Below, piece by piece: positions 11,637 through 22,885 of a stretch of DNA of 64,000 nt (positions are counted from its first letter, which is position 1; every line of letters starts with the position of its first letter). Made by a program: the position numbers and the translations under genes. Under the pieces are notes generated by a model, which worked only from the letters and a program-made list of their open reading frames with translations, was not told where the DNA came from and did not search any database. The stretch is from Haemonchus contortus (lineage: Eukaryota > Nematoda > Chromadorea > Rhabditida > Trichostrongylidae), in assembly GCA_000469685.2 (NCBI GenBank), contig LS997567.1:8504874-8568873 (forward strand). The letters run 5' to 3'.

Positions 11637-12520
11637 CTGTTTCACTATAATCACAACAAATGGGTTAATTAATGTGAGCATTCGTCTTGATGATGAGTTC
11701 AATGCGGTCGGGTAAAAGTTATTAGCGCTGTTTCGTGGATGGCCCACGTTAGCGGAAACAACTTTTGTCCTTGCGCCGGTCTGTAAGAAACTATTGTAGA
11801 ACCTCGAAAAAGAGGATGCATCGGCTAAGGACTTGGAAGCCAACAAAAGGCCTGATTCTGTCCTTTCGGTTACGAAGTTGATCTTTCTGGACTTTTTTCA
11901 TTTTGTTTTTGCTAATGTGGCGCAGTTATGGGTATTTTGATGAAAAATGGGGCAACAGAATTTCCCTTGGAGTATCGCCTCACTTTATCGTTTACAAGTA
12001 TCGGAAAGTGAATATACTTTGATACTCTAAAGACGCCGAAGCATTAGCATCATGAACCCTTCTGAAGGAACAGTTTACGATAAAGTGTTTCCAAAATTTT
12101 TTTGGAATGGATCTCTGTCCCCAAGAATCGCATACTGGACGTTGTCGGATCAAAAACCGGTCAAGATGGGATCTAATGAGAACCCCAAAACCAGCTCAGC
12201 CGGCGTACACACCCAGAAGCGGACGAATTCCCATGACAATATGTGGAGTTTCACCATTTCCACCGGGACGCACACCTTGCACGCAGCTTACTGTAACCAT
12301 CTGTGAGCAAAGGCACACGCGTTTCTAGCTTGTCCAAGTATCCCTTTCTTGCAGCTATGGTCGTCATACATTCGTCCAACCCCTAACTTTACTACTATTT
12401 TGAAGCCTTTATTTCTCTGAACACTACCCATTTTTGAACCATTTTCTTGATTTCTTTGCCACTTTTGCGTTATTCTGGGCTATCACTTTCACTCTCCGTC
12501 AGAAGCTAGATGACTCAAAA
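10480..12520. repeat. Segmental duplication, copy 1 (partner 45,905-47,927)
   Basis: About 2 kb is nearly identical to 45,905-47,927. It covers the RTE endonuclease and leader, about 430 bases upstream of the leader and most of a small TIR element. Copy 1 has 28 extra bases near 11,283-11,311 and lacks a short AAGCCA-type insertion near 12,150. Similarity drops to ordinary RTE-copy level left of about 10,480 and stops at 12,520 on the right. Confidence 0.9.
12066..12520 (+). mobile_element. Small TIR element (TTAA/piggyBac-like MITE), right end lost
   Basis: The left end AGGAACAGTTTACGAT resembles the terminus AGGCACARTTCACGAT of the complete copies at 42,390-42,846 and 47,465-47,947, and the interior matches (CAGCTCAGCCGGCGTACAC; ATTCTGGGCTATCACTTTC). 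The right TIR is absent because the duplication ends at 12,520. No coding capacity. Confidence 0.7.
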
Positions 12521-12949
12521 TGACTAGATGACTAATGCGCTGTGAGCTCTCGAGTGCACTGGTCTCCACCATCTGCAGGAGGTCCTTGATTGGAAAGGCT
12601 TCTGACATCCTGGCGATGGCGGAATGGTCTTTGAAGTCGTGATGCTGATCTCCAGCTGTTGTGTTATTGGCTAATTGAGAAGAACATCAAGATTTATTGG
12701 GAGCTATTAATAAATGTACAACATACTCAAGTTTATGCCTCTGCCTCAACTCGCCAGAACTTTCGGTCAAACCAGGCAGATCAGTTCTATACAAGACCAA
12801 TTCCTCTACTAACATAAGATTTCAACAGCCAGGCTGCCAGTTCGCTGTAGATACAGCCGGGTGATATATTTTGAAGTGTTTACAGGAACCGAAATGTTCA
12901 TTCGAACCTCTACTAGCTAAAATTACTTATACTAATACGGCTTGTCTTC
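12521..12949. other. Unassigned spacer
   Basis: Single-copy-looking sequence between the duplication edge and the second RTE family. No domain or repeat was recognised. Confidence 0.5.
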
Positions 12950-14165
12950 ATTCATGCCGGAGCAACACACCATTCGCATCTGTCTTTTGCGATGGCCATC
13001 CATGGTGAACCCAGAATTCGACGAGGAGGGTGAAGTGAAGAATCGTTCAGCTGCTTTCGCAGCTGTTTAATGTGATCGACAAGCATATGCCCTATCTCGC
13101 AGCAAGCTACCCTTTCGTGAAAACTTAGTGTAGCCCTCTTCACTGTCGTCTTGTCCATCTGAAATAATCTTTTCTCATAATATGACCAGCCCGTGGAAGT
13201 TTGGCGTTTTTCATGTATTCCATCGAATCGCTAAGGCAAGAGTTCTGCGCATATCGGAACTGCGAGGTCCGTCTTGATGTTGCGTGGGCCGGTTGAACCT
13301 CGAAAGTCATCGTCCGAGTGCTCTGTGACTTATGCTCGAAGCTCTTGACGTGGATGCGCTGGTCACCCAAGTCTTCGACTGTTAGCAGAAGGGAGAACTA
13401 TAGAAGTGAACAGGTCAGCGCGAAGTTCTGTGCCCGCCAGATGGTTGTTGACCTCTTTCATCTTTCATGGATCCAAAGGCTACCCTCGCTGCTTTCTGCT
13501 GTTTTACTCTTTGATCCTAATTTGACCTTTGTCAGCTCAAGAATCTTCATGAACTGTGCCTTTGTTTGGTTGATCAGCACCCCTACCTTCTTTTCTGCCC
13601 AATTAAGTTTAGCAGGCATAGTCTCAGCTTCCGCAACGCTACTTGACAGAGAACGATACCATCCGCAAACTGGAGGAATTTGAGAGAAACCTCTCTTTTC
13701 AGTCTGTCCTTGTCTAACGACTTCATAACCCACTGCAGCAGCTCATCCCCTTCCGGAATCCAAATTGCTCTACGTTTTGAGCTTCAGCCAACGTGCGCGG
13801 TATGTGGGTCAGAAAGATCTTCGTGAACAGTTGTAAAGAACACTCAACAAACTTATTAGACGCTAGTTGCGAAGATCATTCTGGTCTCCCCGTGTGAAGA
13901 ACGATCCTTCGCAGGGTCCTTCATTGGCTGGGTCTCCTTCCCTCCTAGAGGTAGGATGGCATGTGTGTTACGAGAAGCGCATGAAGTTCGTAGCTACCCG
14001 CACGAAGTGGTCGGCTTAAATCTTGTCGGGGCCTCGAGTAGTGCCCCTTTTCATGCTCGCAATCGCAACTTTCACTTCCGAAGGAATGATCTGAGGTGCT
14101 GTTCCTGTGGCAGTTTTGGTTTTCTCTTCATGGACTCCTCGAAGCGACTAGGCGCATAAGGCATC
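12950..14165 (-). mobile_element. Second RTE family: reverse transcriptase half (decayed)
   Basis: Minus-strand protein remains different from copies A and B but of the same clade. From right to left: IIPSEVKVAIASMKRGT..GPDKI near 14,020-14,100, a PRTLAEAQNVEQFGFRKG block at about 13,760-13,810, the region after FADD reading SSSVAEAETM and NQTKAQFMKILE near 13,530-13,660, and the C-terminal domain KLPRAGHIMRKDYFRWTRR (13,150-13,215) ending in AKDRCEWC near 12,960-12,990. Stops and frameshifts throughout. Its missing 5' half lies immediately to the right in opposite orientation. Confidence 0.8.
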
Positions 14166-15130
14166 ATGAGATTGCGTTGCAATGAATCAAGAGCAAGGGG
14201 ACCGACGTGCGACGAATGAATGATGGAAACCTAATCAGCTTTGCTATCCTACGCCTACGTAATGCGCATCTGAAGGCCTTCACTATCGTTAACTGCTACA
14301 TATTCTTAAAATTCTATAGCTGCAGAAGTAGAGCTCGATGCATTTTTCCACCAAATTGAGGAGATCATCACAATGGAAGCTCTTTCTACATGCTCGTTAT
14401 TGAAGATTTCAAGGCTAGGACCGGCGATTCATCAGAGGAAGAATTCAGCACTGCAAGATCGGAATGGAAGCGACAGGAACGAGATCGGAAACCGTTTAGC
14501 AGGACTTCGGTTTGCGGGTCGACCCTTCCATGACAATTTTTTCAGAAGAAGGAAGATCGCCGCTGGACATGACTCGTGCTGAGTGTACCACATGTTAACG
14601 AACAGAAAGTGGTGTTTACTGTATGGTGGCGTGATACCATCTTTCTGCAGTGGTTCTGATCAGCGACTCCGCGCTAAGAGCAGGTTTTCAGTCACAAGCT
14701 GGATAAGATCCCTCAACACCGCGCAAAGAGTTCGAAGTATACTGAATACAATGGAAATGTTCTGAGCAACGCATTGTTCCGATCTGGCCGGCAGGATGAC
14801 CCGAACTAAGACTATGATGCGTTGTTTCGTGTTTCCCTCACCTGTGCTGAACAACGCCACACGTCTTGAATGAATGCAAGCAAATATGAGATGCAGACGA
14901 ACATGCGGCAAGACCTTCAGCTATGCAGGGAGAAGAGACTTCTGGAAGCAGCCTCAAGCTAAGTTAGTCTGAAAAATGCTGTAGGAACCTTCAATAGAAA
15001 ATTATCCCACCACGTGCTTGGAGAAGGAGGACGGCACTCTTACAACATCGAGTTTTGAGGTGAAGGAAGTTACACAGAGGTTTCACACGAACCTGTACCG
15101 ATCCGCGACACACGTGCAAAAAGCGAAGGA
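14166..15130 (+). mobile_element. Second RTE family: inverted 5' half (endonuclease and linker)
   Basis: Plus-strand remains of endonuclease and linker of the same RTE family. The order is a TIVNCYI-type strand (14,280), an E-rich helix (14,330-14,370), a degenerate GDFNARIGDSSEEEF block (14,400-14,450), RNEIGNRLAGLRFAGRPFHD (14,475-14,535), the hallmark LTNRKWCLL....IPSFCSGSDQRLRAK (14,592-14,680) and the linker with KLHRGFTRT near 15,065-15,100. The plus part stops just before the point where the minus part (14,165) begins, so the two halves form one 5'-inverted insertion. Confidence 0.78.
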
Positions 15131-15489
15131 AACGAAAAAACAGTTTCTGGAATAAAAAAAACATTTGCTTGCAATAATCTATACAAAATATGCTAAAATC
15201 TTCAATAAACGTACGAGAATAGTTAAAGAATGCTACCGTGAAAAACTCATAACAAAAAAATCAAACAATACGCGAATAAAAAAAATCAATTTTAATTGTC
15301 ATAAGTTTACTAAGACTTAATGCAAAGCACTTTTATTTCAATTCAAATACATGAAATACCTGATTCTTTTGATGACGGCAGAGAATAATTGATTGGAATA
15401 GAATAGAGTCGAATAATAGTCGAATAGTAGAAATGCAGCCGAATATCAGTACCAGAAGGAGGCGGTCGACCAGCTGACCATTCCTGGCA
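15131..15489. other. AT-rich spacer
   Basis: A-rich, low-complexity sequence with no recognised gene. It may hold the far target flank of the RTE insertion to its left. Confidence 0.5.
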
Positions 15490-15719
15490 ATTTGCCAATC
15501 AGCGTATCGATTTTTCACCAACTTCGCTCCAATGCGAAAGTGGTGAAGGAAAATTCGAGCCCGTAGTCAGCCTGGCGAGGGGCGCAGGCCTGACGTCCCC
15601 CAATGTTCCTGCCCTTATCGTCCCTATCCAGACCCTTTTCCGACCTAATTCCTGCACGAATGGTATCAGAGGGGCATCGAATTCAAACCATGTGCAAACC
15701 TCCGAGACCATTTTTTTTT

Positions 15720-15736
15720 GTGAACTGTGCCTTTAA
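15720..15736 (-). repeat. Solo end of the TTAA-type TIR element
   Basis: GTGAACTGTGCCT followed directly by TTAA, the same terminus and TTAA flank as the small TIR element at 42,390-42,846. The left partner was not found, so this may be a remnant or a different member sharing the TIR. Confidence 0.45.
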
Positions 15737-15813
15737 ACTAGACAAGCAATCACCAGAATCGGCCAGATTTAGGTAGCTACAATAGATCGTGTTCTATCGT
15801 GGTGGACCTAGAA

Positions 15814-15990
<177 letters not shown>

Positions 15991-16490
15991 GGCGACTGGA
16001 GAAAAACACTGGAGCTCGTTCTAGAATTGATGTTGTATGCACCATATAGCCCTTATTTGCGTTAGCAGACTACCACTTATCCTGGTTGCTGTAAGACCCC
16101 TGAATGGAAAGTCTTCACTGAAGATGATGATATCGAACTGTGTGAAGCACAGTCCTTTGTCGAAAGTACCCAGAAGTTCTGAAATAGAGGAAATGTGGAG
16201 TGACCAAAAATATGACGAAAATTGAGAGAATATATTGATTAAAGTCCGCTCATTACAAAAGAATTTTTCAAAATCCACAGAAATCCCAATTCATTCCGTA
16301 CAGCTCCATACTTTCAAATAGATAACATACTCGAAAAAAGACTTCTTCAGTGATACTATCGTGTAGCGCAAATCTCCCATTAAGGTCAGCTACCTTGAGC
16401 CTTGAGGCATGACCAAGTAACGAGAGCTGAGTTCCCGAATGCTTACAACCAAACACAAACCAAAGTATCCTGCTAAATACAACTCGCTAA
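15991..16490. other. Unassigned spacer
   Basis: No recognised gene. The last 15 bases (CAACTCGCTAAG-like) resemble the sequence that precedes the TG tracts at 22.28 and 34.53 kb. Confidence 0.45.
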
Positions 16491-16491
16491 G

Positions 16492-16545
16492 AGTGTGTGT
16501 ATGTGTATGTATGTGTGTGTCTGTATGTGTGCGTGTGTGTGATCA
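16492..16545. repeat. (TG)n/(TATG)n tract
   Basis: Imperfect TG-rich microsatellite directly beside the 3' end of a minus-strand RTE. Confidence 0.92.
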
Positions 16546-16559
16546 GTGAGCTCGAGCAA

Positions 16560-17385
16560 CATCATCCGATTACCTCGAATAAGCATCACCTTTATCACCT
16601 GCCGCCTCGCTGATCATCGATTTCCTCAGCCGGCGCCGTTAACGTCTCCATTCGTCCCTGTCGTAAGCCAAATTAGTCCAATGAATAGTACTTGCTTTGA
16701 ATATTCCTTGGGGCAAATATTCCTTTCGTTCAGAGCTTTCGTGAAGATGTTTGGCCATCGGACCGGCGGCTGTCCTGGTGATCGTTTGATGTTCCAAGGG
16801 ATCCTGTCGGTAACCGCCGCGATCCAACGGTCATCACTATATCGCATGGCATGCCCGGCCCATCTGATTCCGGATTTTTTGGCGTAATCATCGACATCTC
16901 TGACCTCGACGGTGCTTGGAACCCCAGATTCCCTTCTGCACTTGCGTGTATAGGGAAATTCCTGGCATCGTCTTTTCCACTGCGCGTTGAATGGCGCTAA
17001 CTGCATGCTTATTCTGCTTGCCTTGAGTCCAAGTCTCCAAGACGTTTGTCAAAGCAGGAAGGACAACAGTGTCGAAAAGGTGAGCGTGGAGCCGAATGTT
17101 CTTTGCCTTCTTCACTACTCCCTCGATATTTTTGAATGCTCCTCGGTGCGTTTTCTTCTACACAGCTCCGGAGGTAGGCCGTCCATTATGTTGACTTTCC
17201 GACCTAGATACACGCAACTAGAGCATTCGGAAATGTTCGCTCCGTTCAGCGTGAAAGGAGCACCAGATATCAATTTGTTTGGCGTGACATCGATTTTGTT
17301 AGGTTCAGTCGTAATCCGACCTTTCCACAGGCGTTGTCGACTCCGGCCAGCATTTGTTGCGATTGCTCGGTGTTGGTTGTTAGCA
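16560..17385 (-). mobile_element. RTE-clade LINE, 5'-truncated 3' end
   Basis: Minus-strand C-terminal domain of the RTE polyprotein: [18 protein letters not shown] at about 17,050-17,105, [12 protein letters not shown] near 16,920-16,960, then [20 protein letters not shown] (16,830-16,900), [16 protein letters not shown] (16,720-16,770) and a trailing segment to about 16,625. The 3' end GGTGATAAAGGT is shared with the copy ending at 43,758. The left edge abuts the TG tract, and the right edge at 17,385 is an internal RT position, the usual 5' truncation of a LINE. Confidence 0.87.
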
Positions 17386-17865
17386 CGTTATTAACCCATT
17401 GACGCCTTATCGTGCTCCTGTAGTATATATATCATTTATCAAGTGTTCTTGTAATTTTTTTCATGTGTCAAGTATCAGCTGAGCTTACAACCTTCTAGAG
17501 AATCTTGAGGCATCGTGGTACAGGGATCATTCACTTCCAACTGCAGTTATATGAAAAATTAAACAGTAGTGCAAGGACGATGTAAAAGGCGCGTTACGAA
17601 CTTTGCATTTGAAATGTTAATGACGACCGTCTCTTCAAAATGTCACATTTTTTGAAGTTGTTCAACGAACGAAAAATTCACCAAGGTAATGTACTCCTTA
17701 CTACTCGCAAAAATACCTTTAAAGTTGCAAAACTAGAAGATTTTCTAGGACCACTCTATGTGTAGTTTCGTTTAGGCCTGATGTAATGTTTTGAGAAGAG
17801 GAATTGAAAGAAAGTGGAGATTTAGATGAATAAAACAAAAAATACAGCTGCAGTCTACGTGTGGA
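17386..17865. other. Unassigned spacer
   Basis: AT-rich sequence between two RTE fragments. Nothing recognised. Confidence 0.5.
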
Positions 17866-19695
17866 TTGCACGGTCGTCAACGGTTTAACGTACGTATTAA
17901 AGCCTGGCGAGCTATACGTGCCATATGCCAAAAACAGTAATAAAAATGGGCCTCATCTCCCCGAAGCTGAGTGGGTCTCTGATACGGCAGCGTTGGGGGC
18001 CAATACCGCTCGGCAGCGGCTGCTGAAATCCCAGGGCCACACAGGCTGCCGAAAAGGAGAAGGACTAAGATCTGCACTCTCAATGCATGAACGCTTGCAT
18101 GGGAAGACGAGACTGACCGAGACGAGATGGCATCGCCCGCTGCATGCTGTACTTGAGACTGGAGAAGAACTGTTCCTTGTAACATGCAACAGCAGAGGCG
18201 CCGGCGGTGTAGGCGTCCTCATCACGCACTTGGTCATGAACATCGATTCGCACGAAAGCTTGACAGCAGAAATCGGACGTTTGCGATTGAGAAGATGTGG
18301 CTGAACCTCAAGTCTAGCAGTCTTCGTTGCTTATGCAGCAACATCAATCTATTACGAAAAAGAGCTGGAAGCGTTCTATATGGATCTGGAGAGGCTCTAC
18401 AAAGAAGTTATACTTTCTTCAAGGTCATCGTTGGTGATTTCAACGCCAAGATTGGCCCCAGAAGAACGGCTAAATTGCTCCATATCGGGACTCCCGGAAT
18501 GCAATGAAATGAGCAAACTGCGAGGCTGCCCGAGTTTATCATGTCGATCCACACTACCCATGGTAACTCGCAGTTCCAGAAGCCCTCTCATCACCGATGG
18601 ACATGGAAGTCACCTATTGGACATTAGCATAGTGAAATAAATCACGTCATCGTCAAATGAAAGTTCCGCCTGACTGACGTCGCTGTTGTTGTGAAGACTA
18701 GACCATCGTCTTCTCCGCGCTCGATTCCGCATTTCAGCGCGTGAAAAGAGAGCTGTGTTGTTCAGGAAACAAAGCCTCAGGACTGTTGCCAACTGGGACC
18801 ACTTCGCTCCGCTGGCGAGTGGGAAGATCCGTTAGCGGAGGTATCGATGAAGAATACGACCTCCCTTTCGAACACTTCACGAAGGCGCCAGGGAAGCAGA
18901 GAATCTCAAAGTTGCCAAGAAACATCTCCGAATTCTCTTGAGCTGTACGCCAGCGTGGAATGGCGTGAGCTGCAGGCAATAACCAGCTAACGTTCGAATT
19001 TGCGACGATTCTATGCAGAGAAGCGATAAAGGAATATCTAAACGAGAGAAGAGCAGCAGTTTCGACTGAGGCCGCCGACGCTGGGAAGAGCATTTGCAAA
19101 GCACGTCGGAGCTTCGTCAATACATATAAGAACAAGATGACTTCCATTCATCGTCCTGACGGAACTGTTAGTGCATCCTGAAGGACAATGGAGAAGGTCA
19201 TCTACGACTTCTACTCGGGTCTTTTCGACATCCACGTCTACCTGCCTACCTACCATCTTAGGCAAGATGAATATATCGCTCCTTCGGTTCCCCTCCCGAA
19301 ATACCACATGCCATCACGTTGATGTTGAATTGTACGGCACACGGTCTCGACAGGACCAAAGCTGAACATCTAAAGAGCCTTCAGCCAGTCATTGTCAAAA
19401 CCCTGGCCCGGCTTTTCACGCGGTACCTGTCGGAATGTGAAGTGCCCACTTCGTGGAAACCTAACAAGACCATGTTGCTGTATAAAAAGGGAGATCCAGG
19501 CGACATTGGCAATCATGGCCCAATTTACCTGCTCCCTGTAATCTATAAGCTTTTTACATGAATCATCCTCAACAGGCTTGGCAGAATATTAGATGAAGGA
19601 CAGTCAAGCGAGCAAGCAGGATTTCGGAGAGGGTTCAGTGCAATCGATCATATCCACACCGTTACAAGCCTCATTGAAGTATCGAGAGAGTAAAA
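17866..19695 (+). mobile_element. RTE-clade LINE, endonuclease to RT (decayed, 3' end missing)
   Basis: Plus-strand RTE copy beginning in the leader. The endonuclease lies at about 18,100-18,520 (LTETRWHRPLHAVLETGEEL, GVGVLITHLVMNIDSHESL and, in a shifted frame, GDFNAKIGPRRT), then its C-terminus and linker (18,540-19,190), then RT (19,330-19,695) with VKTLARLFTRYLSECEVPTS, LLYKKGDPGDIGN and AGFRRGFSAIDHIHT. It stops at IEVSRE, before the catalytic FIDLKKAFD block. Many frameshifts and stops. Confidence 0.86.
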
Positions 19696-20480
19696 ATGTC
19701 GCGACTTCTGTCAAGACTGCTGGTCTTATCTCTTTCAGATCTTTCTTAATCGCTTCTCTGTATGGCTTCGCAAGTTTGAACGTTAGCTGGTTATTGGCCG
19801 TAGCTCGCGCATTTCCACGCTGGCGTATCAGCCTAAGAGTCTTCGGAGAGAGACGTTTTTTGGCAACTTCAAAACTCTCTGCTTTCCTATTCTTCATCGA
19901 TGATTTCGCAAACGAATCTTCTCACAAACTCGCCATTGAAGCAAAGTGGTCCCGACCGACTCGTCGAACACTTCACGATGGCGCCAGGAAAGCAGAGAGT
20001 TTGTTTCCTGAACAACACAGCTCTCTTTCCACGCGCTGAAATGCGGAATCTAGCGCGGAGGAGACGATGGTCTGATCCCGTATAGAACTTCGGAGCTACA
20101 GCGACGTCAAACAGGCAAAACTTTCGATTACGACGATGTCATCTATTTCTTCATGGAACTGTCTAACAGGTGACTCCCATGTTCATCGAGAATGAGAGGG
20201 CTTCTGGAACTGCGAGTTAGCATGGATAGTATGGGTCGACATGATAAACTCGGACAGCCTCTAACCCTGCTCATTCCATTGCATTCCATGAGATTTCATG
20301 GAATGCAATGGAATGAGCAGCTCCTTGGCCGTTCTTCTGAGGCCAAGATTGGCGTTGAAATCACTGGCGATGACCTTGAAGAAAGTATAGTCTTCTCTGT
20401 AAAGGCACTTCACATCCATATAGAACGCTTTCAGCTCTTATTCGTCGTAGCTCGATGTTAGGGCTTAAACAAGGAAGATT
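19696..20480 (-). mobile_element. RTE-clade LINE, linker and endonuclease fragment, opposed to its neighbour
   Basis: Orientation switches at about 19,695. Minus-strand linker (ARATANNQLTFKLAKPYREAI, 19,730-19,830) is followed by the endonuclease C-terminus and GDFNAKIG region (20,050-20,370) and the VARC-type block to 20,480. Because it overlaps in content with the plus-strand copy on its left (both hold the endonuclease C-terminus and linker), these are two copies joined, not the halves of one. Confidence 0.82.
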
Positions 20481-20700
20481 GTCAGAGCAGGGATCGAAGC
20501 CACATGAACCTGTTATTTTCTCTCGCGCTCGTCGCATTGGCTGCTTCCATAGTCCGCCGGCGTGCCACCCGAGGTAGTTGCTAGGGGGGGGGGGAGGGAG
20601 ACGGTCGGTCGACGCGGATCGTGTCCCACCCAAACTCCTTCGGAGGGTGGAAAAAAGAAAAACGACATAAAAACTATCGCATCGCATGAGCTCCTTTTAG

Positions 20701-20743
20701 GGGCGAAAGCTTTCGGGCCATACAAGCCTGAAAGCTTTCGCCC
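20701..20743. repeat. 14-bp perfect hairpin
   Basis: GGGCGAAAGCTTTC (20,701-20,714) is repeated in reverse complement at 20,730-20,743 around a 15-base loop. No T-run follows and no gene is adjacent, so its role is unknown. Confidence 0.8.
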
Positions 20744-20775
20744 TTCAATGACCCTCTGATGGTCAAGATGAAAGC

Positions 20776-21234
20776 ATGGGCAAGACAACAGGCGGACAAA
20801 CATGCCTAAAATTACCACCCAGCTTACATTGTGTCGAGATAGTTCTCAAATATCTGAAGAAAAAGGATGTGTCATGCTTCCTTACTATGGAAAAAAAGCA
20901 AAACCGCTGCAAGAATATGCGTAGAAAATTTTGCCTTTCACCTTCTAACTGTTACCAGATTCCACCTATGCAACGCTTTCTTCATGCTGATAAAATGACC
21001 GACTCAAGAGCAGATGAAAAACATTTGGCCGAAGTCTTCGACGACCAACCACAGGAGTTCCACCCCCGTGAAATTACGGAAACACCAACTAAATGGCAGA
21101 AGGTCGAGGAAAAATGTGCAATGAAAAACCCTGGAGACTTTCTCCACAGAACATTATACATGGCGACCACACTAGACGTTCTATTTATATTATATATTTA
21201 TTTTATATCAATCAGGCGATACATTTCGGTATAG
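20776..21234 (+). CDS. Unrecognised 152-codon open frame (doubtful)
   Basis: The longest open frame here that is not explained by a repeat. The product would be Lys/Cys-rich in its first half (EKKQNRCKNMRRKFC), acidic in the middle and hydrophobic at the end (LDVLFILYIYF). I do not recognise any family, see no splice signals or upstream acceptor, and a frame this long can arise by chance in 64 kb. Kept only because nothing else explains the stretch. Confidence 0.13.
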   Translation: MGKTTGGQTCLKLPPSLHCVEIVLKYLKKKDVSCFLTMEKKQNRCKNMRRKFCLSPSNCYQIPPMQRFLHADKMTDSRADEKHLAEVFDDQPQEFHPREITETPTKWQKVEEKCAMKNPGDFLHRTLYMATTLDVLFILYIYFISIRRYISV

Positions 21235-22260
21235 ATCGATCTTGTTCATCAATAATGAATGGTCGCGACCGGTCTAAAATAAAGTCGCTATTACCACTAT
21301 ATACCCTTTATCTCCTACCCATTTGGAGCTGCAGCTGAAGCAACGAAAGAGGTGAATTTCATTATATAGATCGGGATCGTCTTTATCTTGTAAATGAAGG
21401 TTTGACAGTCTCTGTTACGACACTGTCTCGTGAAGATGATTATCAGCGCACAACACTCTGGAGGCATTGTGAATCGCGACAGAGGTCCCCAAAATAAACA
21501 GAAAGGAATAATGCGTGGCGGTTACTAGGGAACTCGCGCCATTCGCGGACCTGTGTTAATTTGATCTACGGCGTAGAGGCAGTAGCCAACGTCCTCATGT
21601 ACCCTTTAATCTGTCACCTGGGCTTGTTAACCCATATAAATGTCGTGAGCAACTAGGGGATCATTGTGCGGTAAAGAGCTACTCACACTAAGGTCATATC
21701 CACTGCTTTTGATTTTCTGCCCTTCAGAACATTCTTCTGAAGTTTGAAAAGACAATCGTGAATCGCAAATATCGCTCTGACTTTCAAGCTGCGAAAAGGC
21801 GAGCAAGCCAAAACTCCTAAAAGGCTCAAACAAAACCAACATTCTTAAGTTAATTAGCCATACCGAGGTTATTACAGAGTTGGTCCTGGGCTTCCTCTTG
21901 GTCTTGACATGAAATTTGAATTCCTTAAGCTCTGTAACTTTCAACTTACGGTGCTGTCGGGAAAGTGACGGCTCATTGCTCGCAGATCTTCACTCTTGGT
22001 TGGTACATCTAGCGCTACTATGACTAAGACCAAGATAAGCCTTAGCCCTTGTAGCACTTCTGCAATGTTCAATTATAGGGCAATTTTTGATTTAAAGAAC
22101 TGTTTCAGGATTGCCTCTCTCTTAAGAGAATCCGTTTCAATTAGTTGTTCGACTCTTGGGGCTCCGAAATAAAGTTTCTAATCACGAAAGGCTCGATCCT
22201 ATACACTAACAAGCTAGGATTATGGATTAAAGGTAAGATGATCAATTTCGGATAAGCATT
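21235..22260. other. Unassigned spacer
   Basis: No gene, domain or repeat recognised on either strand. Confidence 0.5.
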
Positions 22261-22330
22261 CTACTTATATAATCGGCTAAGTGTGTCTGTTGGTGTGTTT
22301 GTGTGAGTGTGTATATGTGTGTGTGTCTGA
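22261..22330. repeat. TG tract with conserved flank
   Basis: The tract (22,283-22,330) is preceded by a short AT-rich flank (CTACTTATATAATCGGCTAAG) whose counterpart also precedes the tract at 34,529. It runs directly into the minisatellite. Confidence 0.85.
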
Positions 22331-22885
22331 CCGGAAATTCATGACTCCTGTCCCCGTGGACCGAAAGCGTTCAAACTCGGTAGGAGTACGGGTGGCAAGA
22401 TAGGAACACAAATGGTGGGTGGCAGGATCAGACTCCGCCCACAGTGGACGGGATTTGTGCAAAAACTCACAACTCCTTCCCCCATGGACCTAGAACGTTC
22501 AAATTCAGTAGGAGCTCGTGCGGCAGGATGGAAACACTTGTGGTGGACAGCAGTACCAGGCTACGCCCACTGGGCGGAGTTTGAGCGATAATTCATAAAA
22601 TCTGCTCACGTGGACCTAGAACGTTCGAATTTGGTGGGAGTTATGGGAATAGGATGGGAACACTCACTGTATGTGGCAGGACCAGACTCCGCCCAAAAGG
22701 GACGGGGATCGCGCGAAAATTGTCATTTTGGCCCTAGAGCGTTTAAACTTGGTATGAGTGCCCGCGACAGGATGGGGACTCTTACTATATGTGGCGGGAA
22801 AGAACCTTGCTTACAGGGGCGGGGTTCGCGCGAAAATTGCCAATTTGGCCATAGGGCGTTCATAGTATTCCAACTGCACGAAAAT
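22331..22885. repeat. Minisatellite, about 4.3 units of ~128 bp
   Basis: Units begin near 22,333, 22,460, 22,588, 22,718 and 22,835. Each has a start resembling AATTCATAACTCCTG, a middle GTGGACCTAGAACGTTC, then GGCAGGATGGGAACAC and an end like CAGACTCCGCCCA. Units diverge progressively and the fourth is about 117 bp. Two more units of the same family lie at 35,091-35,290. Confidence 0.88.

Noticed and set aside
22331..22885. CRISPR-like array
   Set aside because: Units are ~128 bp, diverge continuously and have no spacer/repeat alternation; the DNA is eukaryotic.
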